A DNA stretch of 36,883 nucleotides from Nonomuraea lactucae. GTDB lineage: Bacteria; Actinomycetota; Actinomycetes; Streptosporangiales; Streptosporangiaceae. Of this stretch, positions 1 through 7,629 are shown in pieces. The stretch covers positions 1 to 36,883 of the forward strand of contig NZ_QNFZ01000269.1 in the NCBI RefSeq assembly GCF_003313395.1, given 5' to 3'. Position 1 is the first letter of the stretch. The number at the start of each line of letters is the position of its first letter. The position numbers were made by a program, and so were the translations under genes. The notes below the pieces were generated by a model, which was not told the DNA's origin, ran no database searches, and saw only the letters and a program-made list of their open reading frames with translations.

Positions 1-2
1 CG

Positions 3-491
3 ACCGGCCTGCCCGCGTCATGGGCGGCGGCGGTCCGCCAGGCGGCCCGCACCCGGTCGCGGGAGCTGGCCGACGCGGTCGACCGGGCCGTGGGCAGAAC
101 GTCTCTCCACGTGACCCGGCGACCACGCTGGTGGAGTGTCGTCGGCACGCTGCAGTGGCTGATCTTCGCCGCCATGATGGCCGGGGCGCTCTGGCTGGGG
201 GCGCTGTTCGCCATGGACTACCTGCGGTTGCCCGAGCCGCCCGTGCCCACCCTCGGCGTCGTCCCCTGGCCCACCGTGCTGCTCCTCGGGGGAGCGCTGG
301 CCGGGGTGCTGGTGGCCCTCCTGTCGCGGCTGGCCGCCTGGGCCGGCGGACGCCGCCGCGCCCGCCGTACGGCCAGGGCCCTGCGCGCGGCCATCGACCA
401 GGTGAGCGCCGAGTACGTACTCCAGCCCGTCGAGGCCGAACTCGACAGGTACGCCCGCTTCCGCCAGGCCGTCCACCAGGCCCGCGCCTGA
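3..491 (+). CDS. C-terminal part of a YfjP-like membrane GTPase (cut by window edge)
   Basis: The frame is open from base 3, so the gene begins outside the window and an in-frame GTG at 90 is not its start. The visible 162 residues begin with an amphipathic stretch (LPASWAAAVRQAA, then RELADAVDRAV). Two hydrophobic segments follow, around VVGTLQWLIFAAMMAGALWL and PWPTVLLLGGALAGVLVALL, then a basic RRRARRTAR stretch and a helix ending VEAELDRYARFRQAVHQARA. This tail layout is familiar from actinobacterial dynamin/YfjP-type GTPases, where the G domain is N-terminal and the hairpin anchors the protein in the membrane. The G motifs are outside the window, so the family call rests on the tail alone. 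The transposase remnant starts 47 bp after the stop. Confidence 0.65.
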   Translation, partial: TGLPASWAAAVRQAARTRSRELADAVDRAVGRTSLHVTRRPRWWSVVGTLQWLIFAAMMAGALWLGALFAMDYLRLPEPPVPTLGVVPWPTVLLLGGALAGVLVALLSRLAAWAGGRRRARRTARALRAAIDQVSAEYVLQPVEAELDRYARFRQAVHQARA

Positions 492-538
492 CCACTCGCA
501 GCCTCGCTTCGGACGAGGCGGGACCAGACTTCGTTGGC

Positions 539-1393
539 ATGCAGGGTGAATGGACCGGGGAGTCGATCGGGCCGGACGTGTGGACGACCTGCCGGGAGTT
601 GATCCCGGCAGGGAGCGTGTTCGCCTTTTTGGCCGAGCACCGTCAGGTGCTGTTCCCGGCCGAGATGTTCTCTGACATGTATCCCTCGGCCAACGGGCGG
701 CCGAGTATGCCGCCGCAGGTCTTGGCCACGGTGCTGGTACTGCAGGCGCTGTACGGTGTCTCCGACGTTGACGCGGTCCAAGAGCTGCGCTGTGACCTGC
801 GCTGGAAGGCCGCTTGTGGGCTCGGCCTGCACGACACCGCGTTCGATGCGTCGCTGCTGACCTACTTCCGGCGGCGTCTGGCCTGCTCGAGTGACCCCAA
901 TCGGATCTTCGGGCGGGTCAAGCGGGTGGTCGCGGAGACGGGGGTCCTGGCCGGCAGGCAGCGGCGAGCGCTGGATTCCACCGTGCTGGACGACGCGGTG
1001 GCCACTCAGGACACCGTCACCCAGATCATCGCTGCCATCCGCCGGGTTATCCGTGAGGTGCCGGGCGCGGCCGAGGCCGCGGTGGCCGGTTGTAGCGCTC
1101 ATGACTACAAAGACCCGGGCAAGCATCGCATCGCCTGGCACGATCAGGTCGCACCTCAGGCGCTGGTGGATGCGCTGGTGGGTGACGCGGTCCGGCTGCT
1201 GGCCGGCCTTCCCGCCCAACCGCTGGGCGAGCGGGCCGCGAACGCGGTCGGCCTGCTGGCCCTGGTCGCTTATCAGGACGTCGAGCCTGCCGAGGACTCC
1301 GACGGCTGCGACGGCCGGTGGCGGATCGCCCGGCGGACCGTGCCGGATCGGGTGATCTCCACTGTCGATCCTGAATCCCGGCATGTGCACAAG
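539..1393 (+). pseudogene. IS1182-family transposase, 5' part only
   Basis: The reading frame begins MQGEWTGESIGPDVW and runs through the DUF772-type N-terminal domain (LFPAEMFSDMYPSANGRPSM, then DLRWKAACGLGLHDTAFDAS, then LLTYFRRRL). The next block is RALDSTVLDDAVATQDTVTQ. The first catalytic-region block, VISTVDPESRHVHK, follows at about 1345-1392. Up to there it reads as a normal actinobacterial IS1182-type transposase of about 285 residues; full-length members are usually 450-550. After HVHK the plus frame becomes unrelated proline/arginine-rich sequence, and the expected next block is found on the opposite strand. The enzyme has therefore lost its DDE catalytic part and cannot be active. 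No terminal inverted repeats could be assigned. Confidence 0.85.
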
Positions 1394-1450
1394 AACCCGC
1401 ACCCGTCTCCGGCTCGACCGCCAAGTGGGCCTTGTAGCCGTCCTGGTGGC
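1393..1450 (-). mobile_element. Inverted internal fragment of the same transposase
   Basis: Read on the minus strand, 1449 down to about 1400 translates as HQDGYKAHLAVEPETG. In IS1182-type transposases this block immediately follows the DP-x-ARHVHK-TRTR block that ends on the plus strand at 1392. The two neighbouring halves of one motif region are thus head to head with a breakpoint near 1393. This is the signature of a local inversion inside the transposase gene. The sequence upstream of HQDG on the minus strand (beyond 1450) does not match transposase, so the recognisable inverted part is only about 55 bp. Confidence 0.7.
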
Positions 1451-1879
1451 CCCCGCACGGCGCAACTGGGTGCCCTGCGCGTCCTCGTCACCACTGCGAG
1501 CCGACTCGGCCACCGCCCGCCGCCCGCCCGTGACGGCAAGCTCGACCAACCGGCGTACCCGCCACAGCGGGGAGTCCGCCAGAGCATCCATACCGACCTC
1601 GGCGCCGCCGGAAAGCGGCGGGAACGCGCCAGCAAGCGGACGGCACGCGTCGGTAGGCGGCGGAAACGCGTCAGGAAGCGGTGCGAAGGCGCTGGGGCGC
1701 GGATGGCACGCGTCCGGTGGCGGAAGGTGGGAGCCTTGCAGCCGGTCATACCCGAGGTCCGCGTGGCCTCCCCATTCAGAGGGAAGGCGAAGCGTCCGCT
1801 CGGCACCCGGCACGGGCCCGACCGCGTGCGGGCGCAAGGTGGCCGCCCGGTCGGGATCCACCCGGCCGACCACGCGCAC
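1451..1879 (-). other. Unrecognised coding-like remnant with proline-rich heptad repeats
   Basis: A minus-strand frame with strong GC3 bias runs from GTG near 1879 to about 1451. It includes a block of 7-residue repeats (DACHPRP, SAFAPLP, DAFPPPT, DACRPLA, GAFPPLS). Beyond them comes DALADSPLWRVRRLVELAVT and then ESARSGDEDAQGTQL, after which it runs out of frame into the inverted transposase piece. I do not recognise a family. It may be a fragment of a host gene caught up in the rearrangement, or fortuitous open frame in GC-rich DNA. No convincing start signal or ribosome binding site is visible. Confidence 0.3.
1608..1733. repeat. Six imperfect 21-bp tandem repeats
   Basis: Six consecutive 21-bp units start at 1608, 1629, 1650, 1671, 1692 and 1713. 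Most follow the pattern TC-G-AAGCGG-----ACGCG, for example TCGGTAGGCGGCGGAAACG then CG. The units are divergent, so the array is old. Because 21 is a multiple of three, it adds 7-residue units to any frame that crosses it; on the minus strand they are the proline/alanine-rich heptads of the remnant above. Confidence 0.75.
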
Positions 1880-1914
1880 GACCAGACCCGGACAGGACGC
1901 CAGACGCCGCAGGT

Positions 1915-2105
1915 TCGCGGTCGCCGCTCAACTGGCCGCCGCCCTCACGGTTGAGGCCGACCGCCGGAGCCGCGACGTGTTCGGACGGCTGACCGATCCC
2001 GGCACCGATCGGTACGCGTGGGCATGGCTGGCGGCCGCGACTCACCTGGCGGCGACCGAACGGGCCTTGGTCCAGGCATCCTGGCGCGCCGACGAGGATT
2101 GGTGA
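1915..2105 (+). pseudogene. 3' end of an unrecognised gene
   Basis: A plus-strand frame ending at 2105 encodes AAQLAAALTVEADRRSRDVF, then GRLTDPGTDRYAWAWLAAAT, HLAATERAL and a C-terminus ADEDW. It is helix-rich with normal high-GC3 codon use, and looks like a genuine protein tail. No start is visible and the upstream part of the frame is low-complexity. I do not recognise the family. From 2106 to 2273 nothing further could be supported. Confidence 0.3.
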
Positions 2106-2273
2106 TCAGCTGGCATCCAGTCCGGCTTATCACTCCAGAGCATCGGTAGAGCGCGAGCCCTGGCCGTAGTCCGCGGTGGTCCAGGCACACGGTCGGCGTC
2201 GCGCACCGTGGAGCGGACCTGGTGCGTCCACATCCCGGGGCGGCTGGATCCGGCCACGACGGCCGGGGGGCTG

Positions 2274-4151
2274 TCAACGAGGCCGGAGTGACTCGTTGGC
2301 TTCCGCGGCCGCGGCGTGGGCGAGCGGCTCGCAGCCGGCGCGCACTGCGGCCTCCATGCCACTCCTTTCCGGCGGGTCCTGTGCCTCGGGGGGTTGCGCT
2401 CGGAGAAAGTCGAAATCGCATCCCCGGTCCGCCTGGCTCACGTGCCGGACGTACAGGCCGCGGTAACCCCGGCGCGGGACGGGCGGCGCGGCAGGGCGGT
2501 CCGACGCTCGCCGACGCAGTTCCTCGTGGTGGACGAGCAGGTCAGGCGTCCGGCGGTGACGTCGAGGAGGATGGGGTCACCGTCGCGCACCAGGCTGAGC
2601 GGGCCGCCGGCCGCCGCCTCGGGGGCCACGTGCAGCACCACCGTGCCGGACGCGGTCCCGCTCATCCGCCCGTCGGAGATGCGCACATGTCGCGCACTCC
2701 CGCGCGGTAAAGGTTGGCCGGGATCGGGATCGCGCCCGCCTCCGGCATGCCGGGCGCCCCGATCGGGCCGACGTTACGCAGGACCAGGACACTGTCCTTC
2801 GTCACGGGGAGTGCGGGGTCGTCGATCCGCGCCCGAAGGTCGTCCAGACCGTCGAAGACCACGGCCGGTCCGACGTGCCCGTCGAGTTCCGGGGTGGCGG
2901 CGCTGCGCTTGATGACCCCACCCGAAGGAGCGAGGCTGCCCCGCAGGACGGCGATGGCACCGCGGGGGTCGATGGGGTCGGTGCGGGGGCGCAGGGCTGG
3001 ACCCTCGGCGGCCGGCAGGTCGCGGACGATGTCGCGCCAGGTCGTCGCGCCTGCGGTCGGCCTGTCCAGGTGCATCACGTCGGCAAGTTCCCGTACCACG
3101 GCTGGGACTCCGCCTTCCCGTTCGAGCTCCTCCAGACTGTGGGGGCCGTTGGGTCGTACCCGTACGAGCGTGGGGGTGGTCTCACTGATCCGCCGCAGTT
3201 CGTCCATCGGAACGTCGATGTCGGCGCGTCCGGCGAGCGCCTGGAGGTGAATGGCGGCGTTGGTCGAGCCGCCGACGGCGCACACCAGCCGCCATGCGTC
3301 GTGCAGTGCCTCGCGGGTGACCAGGGTCCGGGGGGCGGGGCCGCGCCGGGCGGCTTCGACCGCACGCCGGCCGGTCGCCTCGGCGACCGCCAGGCGCTGG
3401 GGTGAGGCAGCGGGCAGGAGGGCGCTTCCCGGCAGGGCGAATCCGAGGATCTCGGCGACCATGGCCAGTGTGACCGCGGTGCCCAGAACGTTGCAGACGC
3501 CCGGGGTGGGGCTGAGGCAGCCCTCCAATCGCGCCCAGGCGTCGTCGTCGATCCTGCCGGTGCGGCGTTCGTCGGCGAGCCGCCAGGAGTCGTCGATGGT
3601 CAGCGTCTGTCCCCGCCAGCCACCTGCGGCGCGGTGGCCGGAGCCGAGGGACAGGGCAGGCTTGCCGGCGCTCAGCGCCCCCACCAGCTGGGCTGCCACC
3701 GTCTTGTCGCAGCCGTTGAGCAGCACGACGGCGTCGATCGGCGAGGCTGTGATCATCTCTTCGACGTCCATCGCCATCAGGTTGCGCAGCAGCATGGTGG
3801 TCGGGTGCACCAGTGCCTCGGAGAGCGAGATCGTCGGGAACTCCAGGGCGATCCCGCCGGCGTCGGTGACTCCGCGTCTGACCGCGGAGGCGAGGTCGCG
3901 GGTGGGCAGGTTGCACGGATTGAGCTCGCTCCAGCTGGTGCAGATTCCCACTACGGGCCGTCTACGCACCTCCTCGGCGGTCAGGCCCCCGGAGCGCAGG
4001 AAAGTCCGGGCTGCGAAGCCTTGGTCCCCGTCGAGCCGGGCGCTGGTGGTCGGGGCGGCGGAGTACCGCCCGTCACCGGTGCCCGGCGCTGGGAACCGGT
4101 GGTGTCCGATGTCCGCTCTTCCTGTTCGGAGGCGGCTGCTGCACTCGTCAC
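2274..4151 (-). pseudogene. IlvD/Edd-family (sugar-acid or dihydroxy-acid) dehydratase, three frameshifts
   Basis: The central frame (3969 to 2662) is a clear IlvD/Edd dehydratase: RPVVGICTSWSELNPCNLPT near the start, LSEALVHPTTMLLRNLMAMD, the cluster-binding NGCDKT, then CNVLGTAVTLAMVAEILG and VGGSTNAAIHLQALAG. At the C-terminal signature the frame reads VRDM then stops 7 codons later, whereas adding one base after ATG (about 2683) gives VRISDGRMSGTASGTVVLHV, the expected signature. A second missing base near 2547 switches to a frame ending LYVRHVSQADRGCDFDFL, the normal tail. At the 5' end the best start is GTG at 4149-4151 with AGGAG upstream, but it needs a third one-base correction (about 4070) to join ARLDGDQGFAARTFLRSGG. 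A fallback GTG at 3969 (after GAGGAG) gives a shorter N-terminus. The last frame stays open to TGA at 2274; its last 27 codons may instead be the start of a truncated next gene (AAAGGAG, ATG at 2357). It lies downstream of livM. Family substrate classes: dihydroxy acids or aldonic acids. Confidence 0.8.
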
Positions 4152-4233
4152 GTCGTCCTTCTCCTGGAGGTGGTTGTCGAACGTCACTCGCGACCGTGAG
4201 ATGCCGCGGGCCTCGCCAGGCGGCGGTCGCCGG

Positions 4234-5289
4234 TCAGGTTCGTGTTTCGGGGCGCGCTGTTCCCTGGTGCCCGTGGACCCGTCGGGCGACAGGGAAGATC
4301 GCCAGCCCGCTCCGGCGGTCCAGCGTTCCCCACAGTCCGCGGGGCAGGTACAGCGAGACGGCGATGGCGGCGGCGCCGACGATGACGAGGTACCAGACGC
4401 CGCTCTGCGCGAAATACTTGTCGAGCAGGAAGTACACCAGGGCGCCGATCACCGGCCCCTCGACGGTGCCGATACCTCCGATGACCACCATGAAGATCAT
4501 CAGGGCGGAGTACTGCACACCGAAGATCTGGCCCGGTGACGCCACGCCCAGGCCGTCGACACAGATCACCGCCCCGGCGGCGGCGCAGCCGGCGGCGGCC
4601 AGCACATAGATCACGCGCTTGCCGCGGGTCACGTCGACCCCCACCGAGTTCGCGGCGGTCTCGTCGTCCCGGATGGCCTGAAGGTCCAGCCCGAGGCGGC
4701 TGCGCAGCACCAGGTACGTGCCGAGCACGGCGGCGGCCATGACGCCGAGGGCCAGCCAGTAGGTGAAGGCTCGCCGGAGCAGCGGGTCCTCGGTGACGGC
4801 GGCGAGGCCGCGGCCACCCGCTCCGCCCAGCGAGTCGAATCGGACCACGACCAGGCGCACCACCTCCGCGATCACCCAGGTGCCCACGGCGAAGTAGCCG
4901 CCGCGCAACCGGAAGGCCAGGTAGGACAGGGGCCAGGCGACCAGGGCCACGACCGCCGACACCACGATGGTCCCGGTGTACACGTCGAGGCCGTGGTCGT
5001 TGGCCAGGAACAGAGCATAGGCTCCGAGGCCGATGTAGGCCTGCTGCCCGATGGAGACCATCCCCGCGTATCCGGCCAGCAGGTTCCACATCGAGGCCAG
5101 CGTCACCAGATAGCACAGGGTCACCAGTTCGCTGGTGAGGCCGGGCTCGACGAGGTACGGCAGGCAGGCCATGAGCAGCAACACCAGGATCGCTCCAGCC
5201 GGGCCGGCCGCAGCGGCCCGCCCGCCCCGGCTGATCTCAGGTCGGCGCAGGTCCTCGCCGGGGGTCACGACCGCGGATCGGATGGTCAT
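4234..5289 (-). CDS. livM: ABC transporter permease, LivM type
   Basis: This is a 351-residue inner-membrane permease of the hydrophobic amino acid/amide uptake (HAAT) class. About nine hydrophobic segments are visible, with the LivM features NLLAGYAGMVSIGQQAYIGL, the EAA-like loop LRSRLGLDLQAIRDDETAAN and the C-terminal block VVIGGIGTVEGPVIGALVYF. The start ATG (5287-5289) overlaps the livH stop (ATGA), so the two are translationally coupled; a longer upstream open frame lies inside livH and is rejected. Its partner permease is LivH and its ATPases are LivG and LivF. The substrate cannot be read from the sequence; members carry branched-chain amino acids, amides, urea or small organic acids. 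The damaged dehydratase starts about 80 bp downstream. Confidence 0.92.
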   Translation of the reverse strand: MTIRSAVVTPGEDLRRPEISRGGRAAAAGPAGAILVLLLMACLPYLVEPGLTSELVTLCYLVTLASMWNLLAGYAGMVSIGQQAYIGLGAYALFLANDHGLDVYTGTIVVSAVVALVAWPLSYLAFRLRGGYFAVGTWVIAEVVRLVVVRFDSLGGAGGRGLAAVTEDPLLRRAFTYWLALGVMAAAVLGTYLVLRSRLGLDLQAIRDDETAANSVGVDVTRGKRVIYVLAAAGCAAAGAVICVDGLGVASPGQIFGVQYSALMIFMVVIGGIGTVEGPVIGALVYFLLDKYFAQSGVWYLVIVGAAAIAVSLYLPRGLWGTLDRRSGLAIFPVARRVHGHQGTARPETRT

Positions 5290-6158
5290 GCGAGCACACT
5301 CCTGCCGAACAGGCCCTGTGGCCGGAACACCAATACGAGGAGGAAGACCACATGCCCGGCCAGCAGCGGCAGGTCCGGGGAGATCTGCGCGCCGGCCGAC
5401 TGCGCGACACCGAGCACGAGACCGCCGGCGAGGGTGCCCCACAGGGAGCCGAGCCCGCCGATGACCACGGTCTCGAACGCGAACAGCACGGTGAGCTGGC
5501 CCTCGTAGGGCGTCACACCGCCCTGGCGCATGGCGTACAGGGTGCCGGCGAGGGCGACGGTGACGAGGGAGATCACTGTGGTCAGCGCGTAGATCTTCAG
5601 GTTGTCGACGCCCATCAGCCGGACGACCTCGGGGTCGTCCGCGGTTGCCCGGGTGATCCGGCCGATCTGGGTGCGATGCAGGAACAGGTGGAGGCCGGTC
5701 AGGACGAGGACAGCCGCGACGACGGTGAGCAGCGGGAACCAGCCGATGGCCAGGCCGCCGCCGAGTTCGATGCTCGCCGTGCCGAGCGCGCCGATGTTCA
5801 GCGGCTGCGCGTCGTTGCTGAAGACCTCGGCCAGGGCGTTGGGGATCATAACGGCGATGCCGAAGGTGACCATCATGGGCGCGAGTTCACTCAGCGCCAT
5901 GGCCCGGTCCAGCAGGGTTCGCTGGAGGAGGTAGCCGAGGCCGCCGAGCACGGCCATCGAGACCAGCACCGTCAGCGGCACCGGTACGCCGAGGTGCAGT
6001 GTGGACACCGCGGCGGCGTACCCGCCGAGGATCATCAGGTCGCCGTGGGCGAGGTTGGCGATCCTCATCACCCCGAACATCAGGGAGAGTCCGCCGGCCG
6101 CCATGGCGAAGATCCCGCCCAGCAGCAATCCCTGGAGGATGGTGTTCACCCAGGTCAT
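5286..6158 (-). CDS. livH: ABC transporter permease, LivH type
   Basis: A 290-residue integral membrane permease of the HAAT family, near the usual length. It begins MTWVNTILQGLLLGGIFAMA, followed by the diagnostic SLMFGVMRIANLAHGDLMIL motif, and carries the coupling loop RTQIGRITRATADDPEVVRL, which contacts the ATPase. The C-terminal block VVIGGLGSLWGTLAGGLVLG pairs with the matching block in LivM. The ATG overlaps the livF stop by four bases. It forms the translocation path together with LivM. Confidence 0.93.
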   Translation of the reverse strand: MTWVNTILQGLLLGGIFAMAAGGLSLMFGVMRIANLAHGDLMILGGYAAAVSTLHLGVPVPLTVLVSMAVLGGLGYLLQRTLLDRAMALSELAPMMVTFGIAVMIPNALAEVFSNDAQPLNIGALGTASIELGGGLAIGWFPLLTVVAAVLVLTGLHLFLHRTQIGRITRATADDPEVVRLMGVDNLKIYALTTVISLVTVALAGTLYAMRQGGVTPYEGQLTVLFAFETVVIGGLGSLWGTLAGGLVLGVAQSAGAQISPDLPLLAGHVVFLLVLVFRPQGLFGRSVLA

Positions 6159-6883
6159 GACGTCACCTCCGGTGCGCTCACCGAGGCGGTCCCGAAGTAT
6201 GCCTCGGTGACCTGGGCCCGGGTGAGCGCGGACGCGAGCCCGCTCAGCGCGATCCGGCCTTCGAGGAGGCAGCAGAGCCGGTCGGCCACCGCGAAGGTGC
6301 GCGACAGGTCCTGTTCGACCAGGACGACCGTGGTGCCCGAAGTGCGGATGTCGGGAAGGGCGGCGTAGAGCTGGTCGACGACCACCGGAGCGAGGCCGAG
6401 GGAGACCTCGTCCAGGAGCAGCAGCCGGGGGTTGCCCATCAGGGCGCGGCCGATGGCGACGGCCTGCTGCTCGCCTCCGGAGAGCCGGGCCGCCCTGCGG
6501 TCGCGGCGTTCGGCGAGCAACGGCAGCACCTCGTACACCCCCTTCAAGTCCCAGCGGCCCTTGCGGCCGGTGCCGGCGCCGACCCGTAGGTTCTCCTCAA
6601 CGGTGAGCGAGGGGAACAGCCGTCGCCCCTCGGGGACCAGGCCGATCCCCGCTCGGGCGCGCCGGATGTCGGACAGGTCGGCTATGTCCGCGCCGTCGAA
6701 GCGGATGCTCCCGCGGAAGGGCCGCAGCGACCCGGCGATGATCCGCAGCAGGGTGGACTTGCCGGCCCCGTTGGCTCCCACCAGGGCGAGAAGCTCCCCC
6801 TCTGCGACGTGCAGGGATATGGCGAACAGCGCCTGGAAGTCGCCGTACCCGGCGTCGACCGCGTGGAGTTCGAGCCCTGTCAC
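6155..6883 (-). CDS. livF: ABC transporter ATPase, LivF type
   Basis: A 242-residue nucleotide-binding subunit. The Walker A motif is GANGAGKST (residues 37-45), the LivF-typical VPEGRRLFPSLTVEENL follows, the ABC signature is LSGGEQQ (134-140), and Walker B is LLLLDE with the LGLAP sequence after it. The chosen GTG start at 6881-6883 overlaps the stop of livG in a GTGA, giving MTGLELHAVDAGYG, the normal LivF beginning; the open frame extends further upstream only through livG. It works as a heterodimer with LivG under the LivH/LivM permease. Confidence 0.93.
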   Translation of the reverse strand: MTGLELHAVDAGYGDFQALFAISLHVAEGELLALVGANGAGKSTLLRIIAGSLRPFRGSIRFDGADIADLSDIRRARAGIGLVPEGRRLFPSLTVEENLRVGAGTGRKGRWDLKGVYEVLPLLAERRDRRAARLSGGEQQAVAIGRALMGNPRLLLLDEVSLGLAPVVVDQLYAALPDIRTSGTTVVLVEQDLSRTFAVADRLCCLLEGRIALSGLASALTRAQVTEAYFGTASVSAPEVTS

Positions 6884-7629
6884 GCGAGCGCACCTCCCAG
6901 GTAAACCTCGGCCACCTCGCGGCTGGCCAGCACCTCTTCCGGTGAGCCGTCGGCGACGATCCGGCCGAATGCTAGGCAGACCAGCCGGTCGACCACCTGC
7001 ACCAGGGCCTTGACGACATGTTCGATCCACATGATCGTGACGCCGGCCTGCTTGAGTGACAGCACGGTGGAGACCAGTTCGTCGGCCTCGCCTTCGGTGA
7101 GGCCGCCCGCGATCTCATCGAGCAGCAGCAGCTGCGGCGAGGTGGCCAGCGCCCGGGCCAGTTCGAGCCGCTTGCGGCCGAGCAGCGGCACGGCGCCGGC
7201 CATGGTGTTGGCGGCGCTGAGCAGGCCGGTGGCCTCCAACGAACGTAGGGCCTGCGCCGCGGCGTCCCTCCCGCGCAGGCCGGCGCCGCGTTCCGCGGCG
7301 ACCAGCACGTTCTCGAAGACCGACAGGTCGCCGAAAGGGCGGGGAATCTGGTGTGAGCGTCCGATCCCCCATCGGCATCGCCGCGCGGCGGAGGTGTGGG
7401 TGACGTCGCGGCCGGCCAGCCGCACCGTGCCGCGGCTGACCTGTCCGGTCCCGGAGACGGCGTTGATCAGTGTGGACTTGCCGGCCCCGTTGGGTCCCAC
7501 GATGCCCACGGCCTGGCCTGGCGGAATCGCCAGGCTCACATCGTCCAGCACCCGCAGAGTGCCGAAGCTGACGGCCAGATGCTCGACCTCCAGCAACGGC
7601 CCTCCGCGGGTACGCGCACCGTCTCTCAC
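6880..7629 (-). CDS. livG: ABC transporter ATPase, LivG type
   Basis: A 249-residue ATPase with Walker A GPNGAGKST (45-53), the LivG-type GIGRSHQIPRPFGDLSVFEN region, Walker B LLLLDEIAGGL and the switch histidine in WIEHVVKAL. The start is taken as GTG 7627-7629, whose GTGA overlaps the livK stop; the longer upstream open frame is antisense-like sequence within livK. One oddity is the signature region: where LSxGQQ would be expected it reads PLLGRKRLELARAL. The LSxG core is thus reduced, so ATP-sandwich contacts may depend more on the canonical signature in LivF. Confidence 0.9.
   Translation of the reverse strand: MRDGARTRGGPLLEVEHLAVSFGTLRVLDDVSLAIPPGQAVGIVGPNGAGKSTLINAVSGTGQVSRGTVRLAGRDVTHTSAARRCRWGIGRSHQIPRPFGDLSVFENVLVAAERGAGLRGRDAAAQALRSLEATGLLSAANTMAGAVPLLGRKRLELARALATSPQLLLLDEIAGGLTEGEADELVSTVLSLKQAGVTIMWIEHVVKALVQVVDRLVCLAFGRIVADGSPEEVLASREVAEVYLGGALA

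Noticed and set aside
20-1954. One continuous 644-codon plus frame containing the transposase
   Set aside because: Before 539 it overlaps the GTPase tail in another frame and after 1393 it is Arg-rich noise. Only the central part is transposase.
2350-4151. Treating the three dehydratase shifts as programmed frameshifting
   Set aside because: No slippery heptamer or downstream structure is evident, and all three are simple one-base losses, which suggests decay or sequence error.
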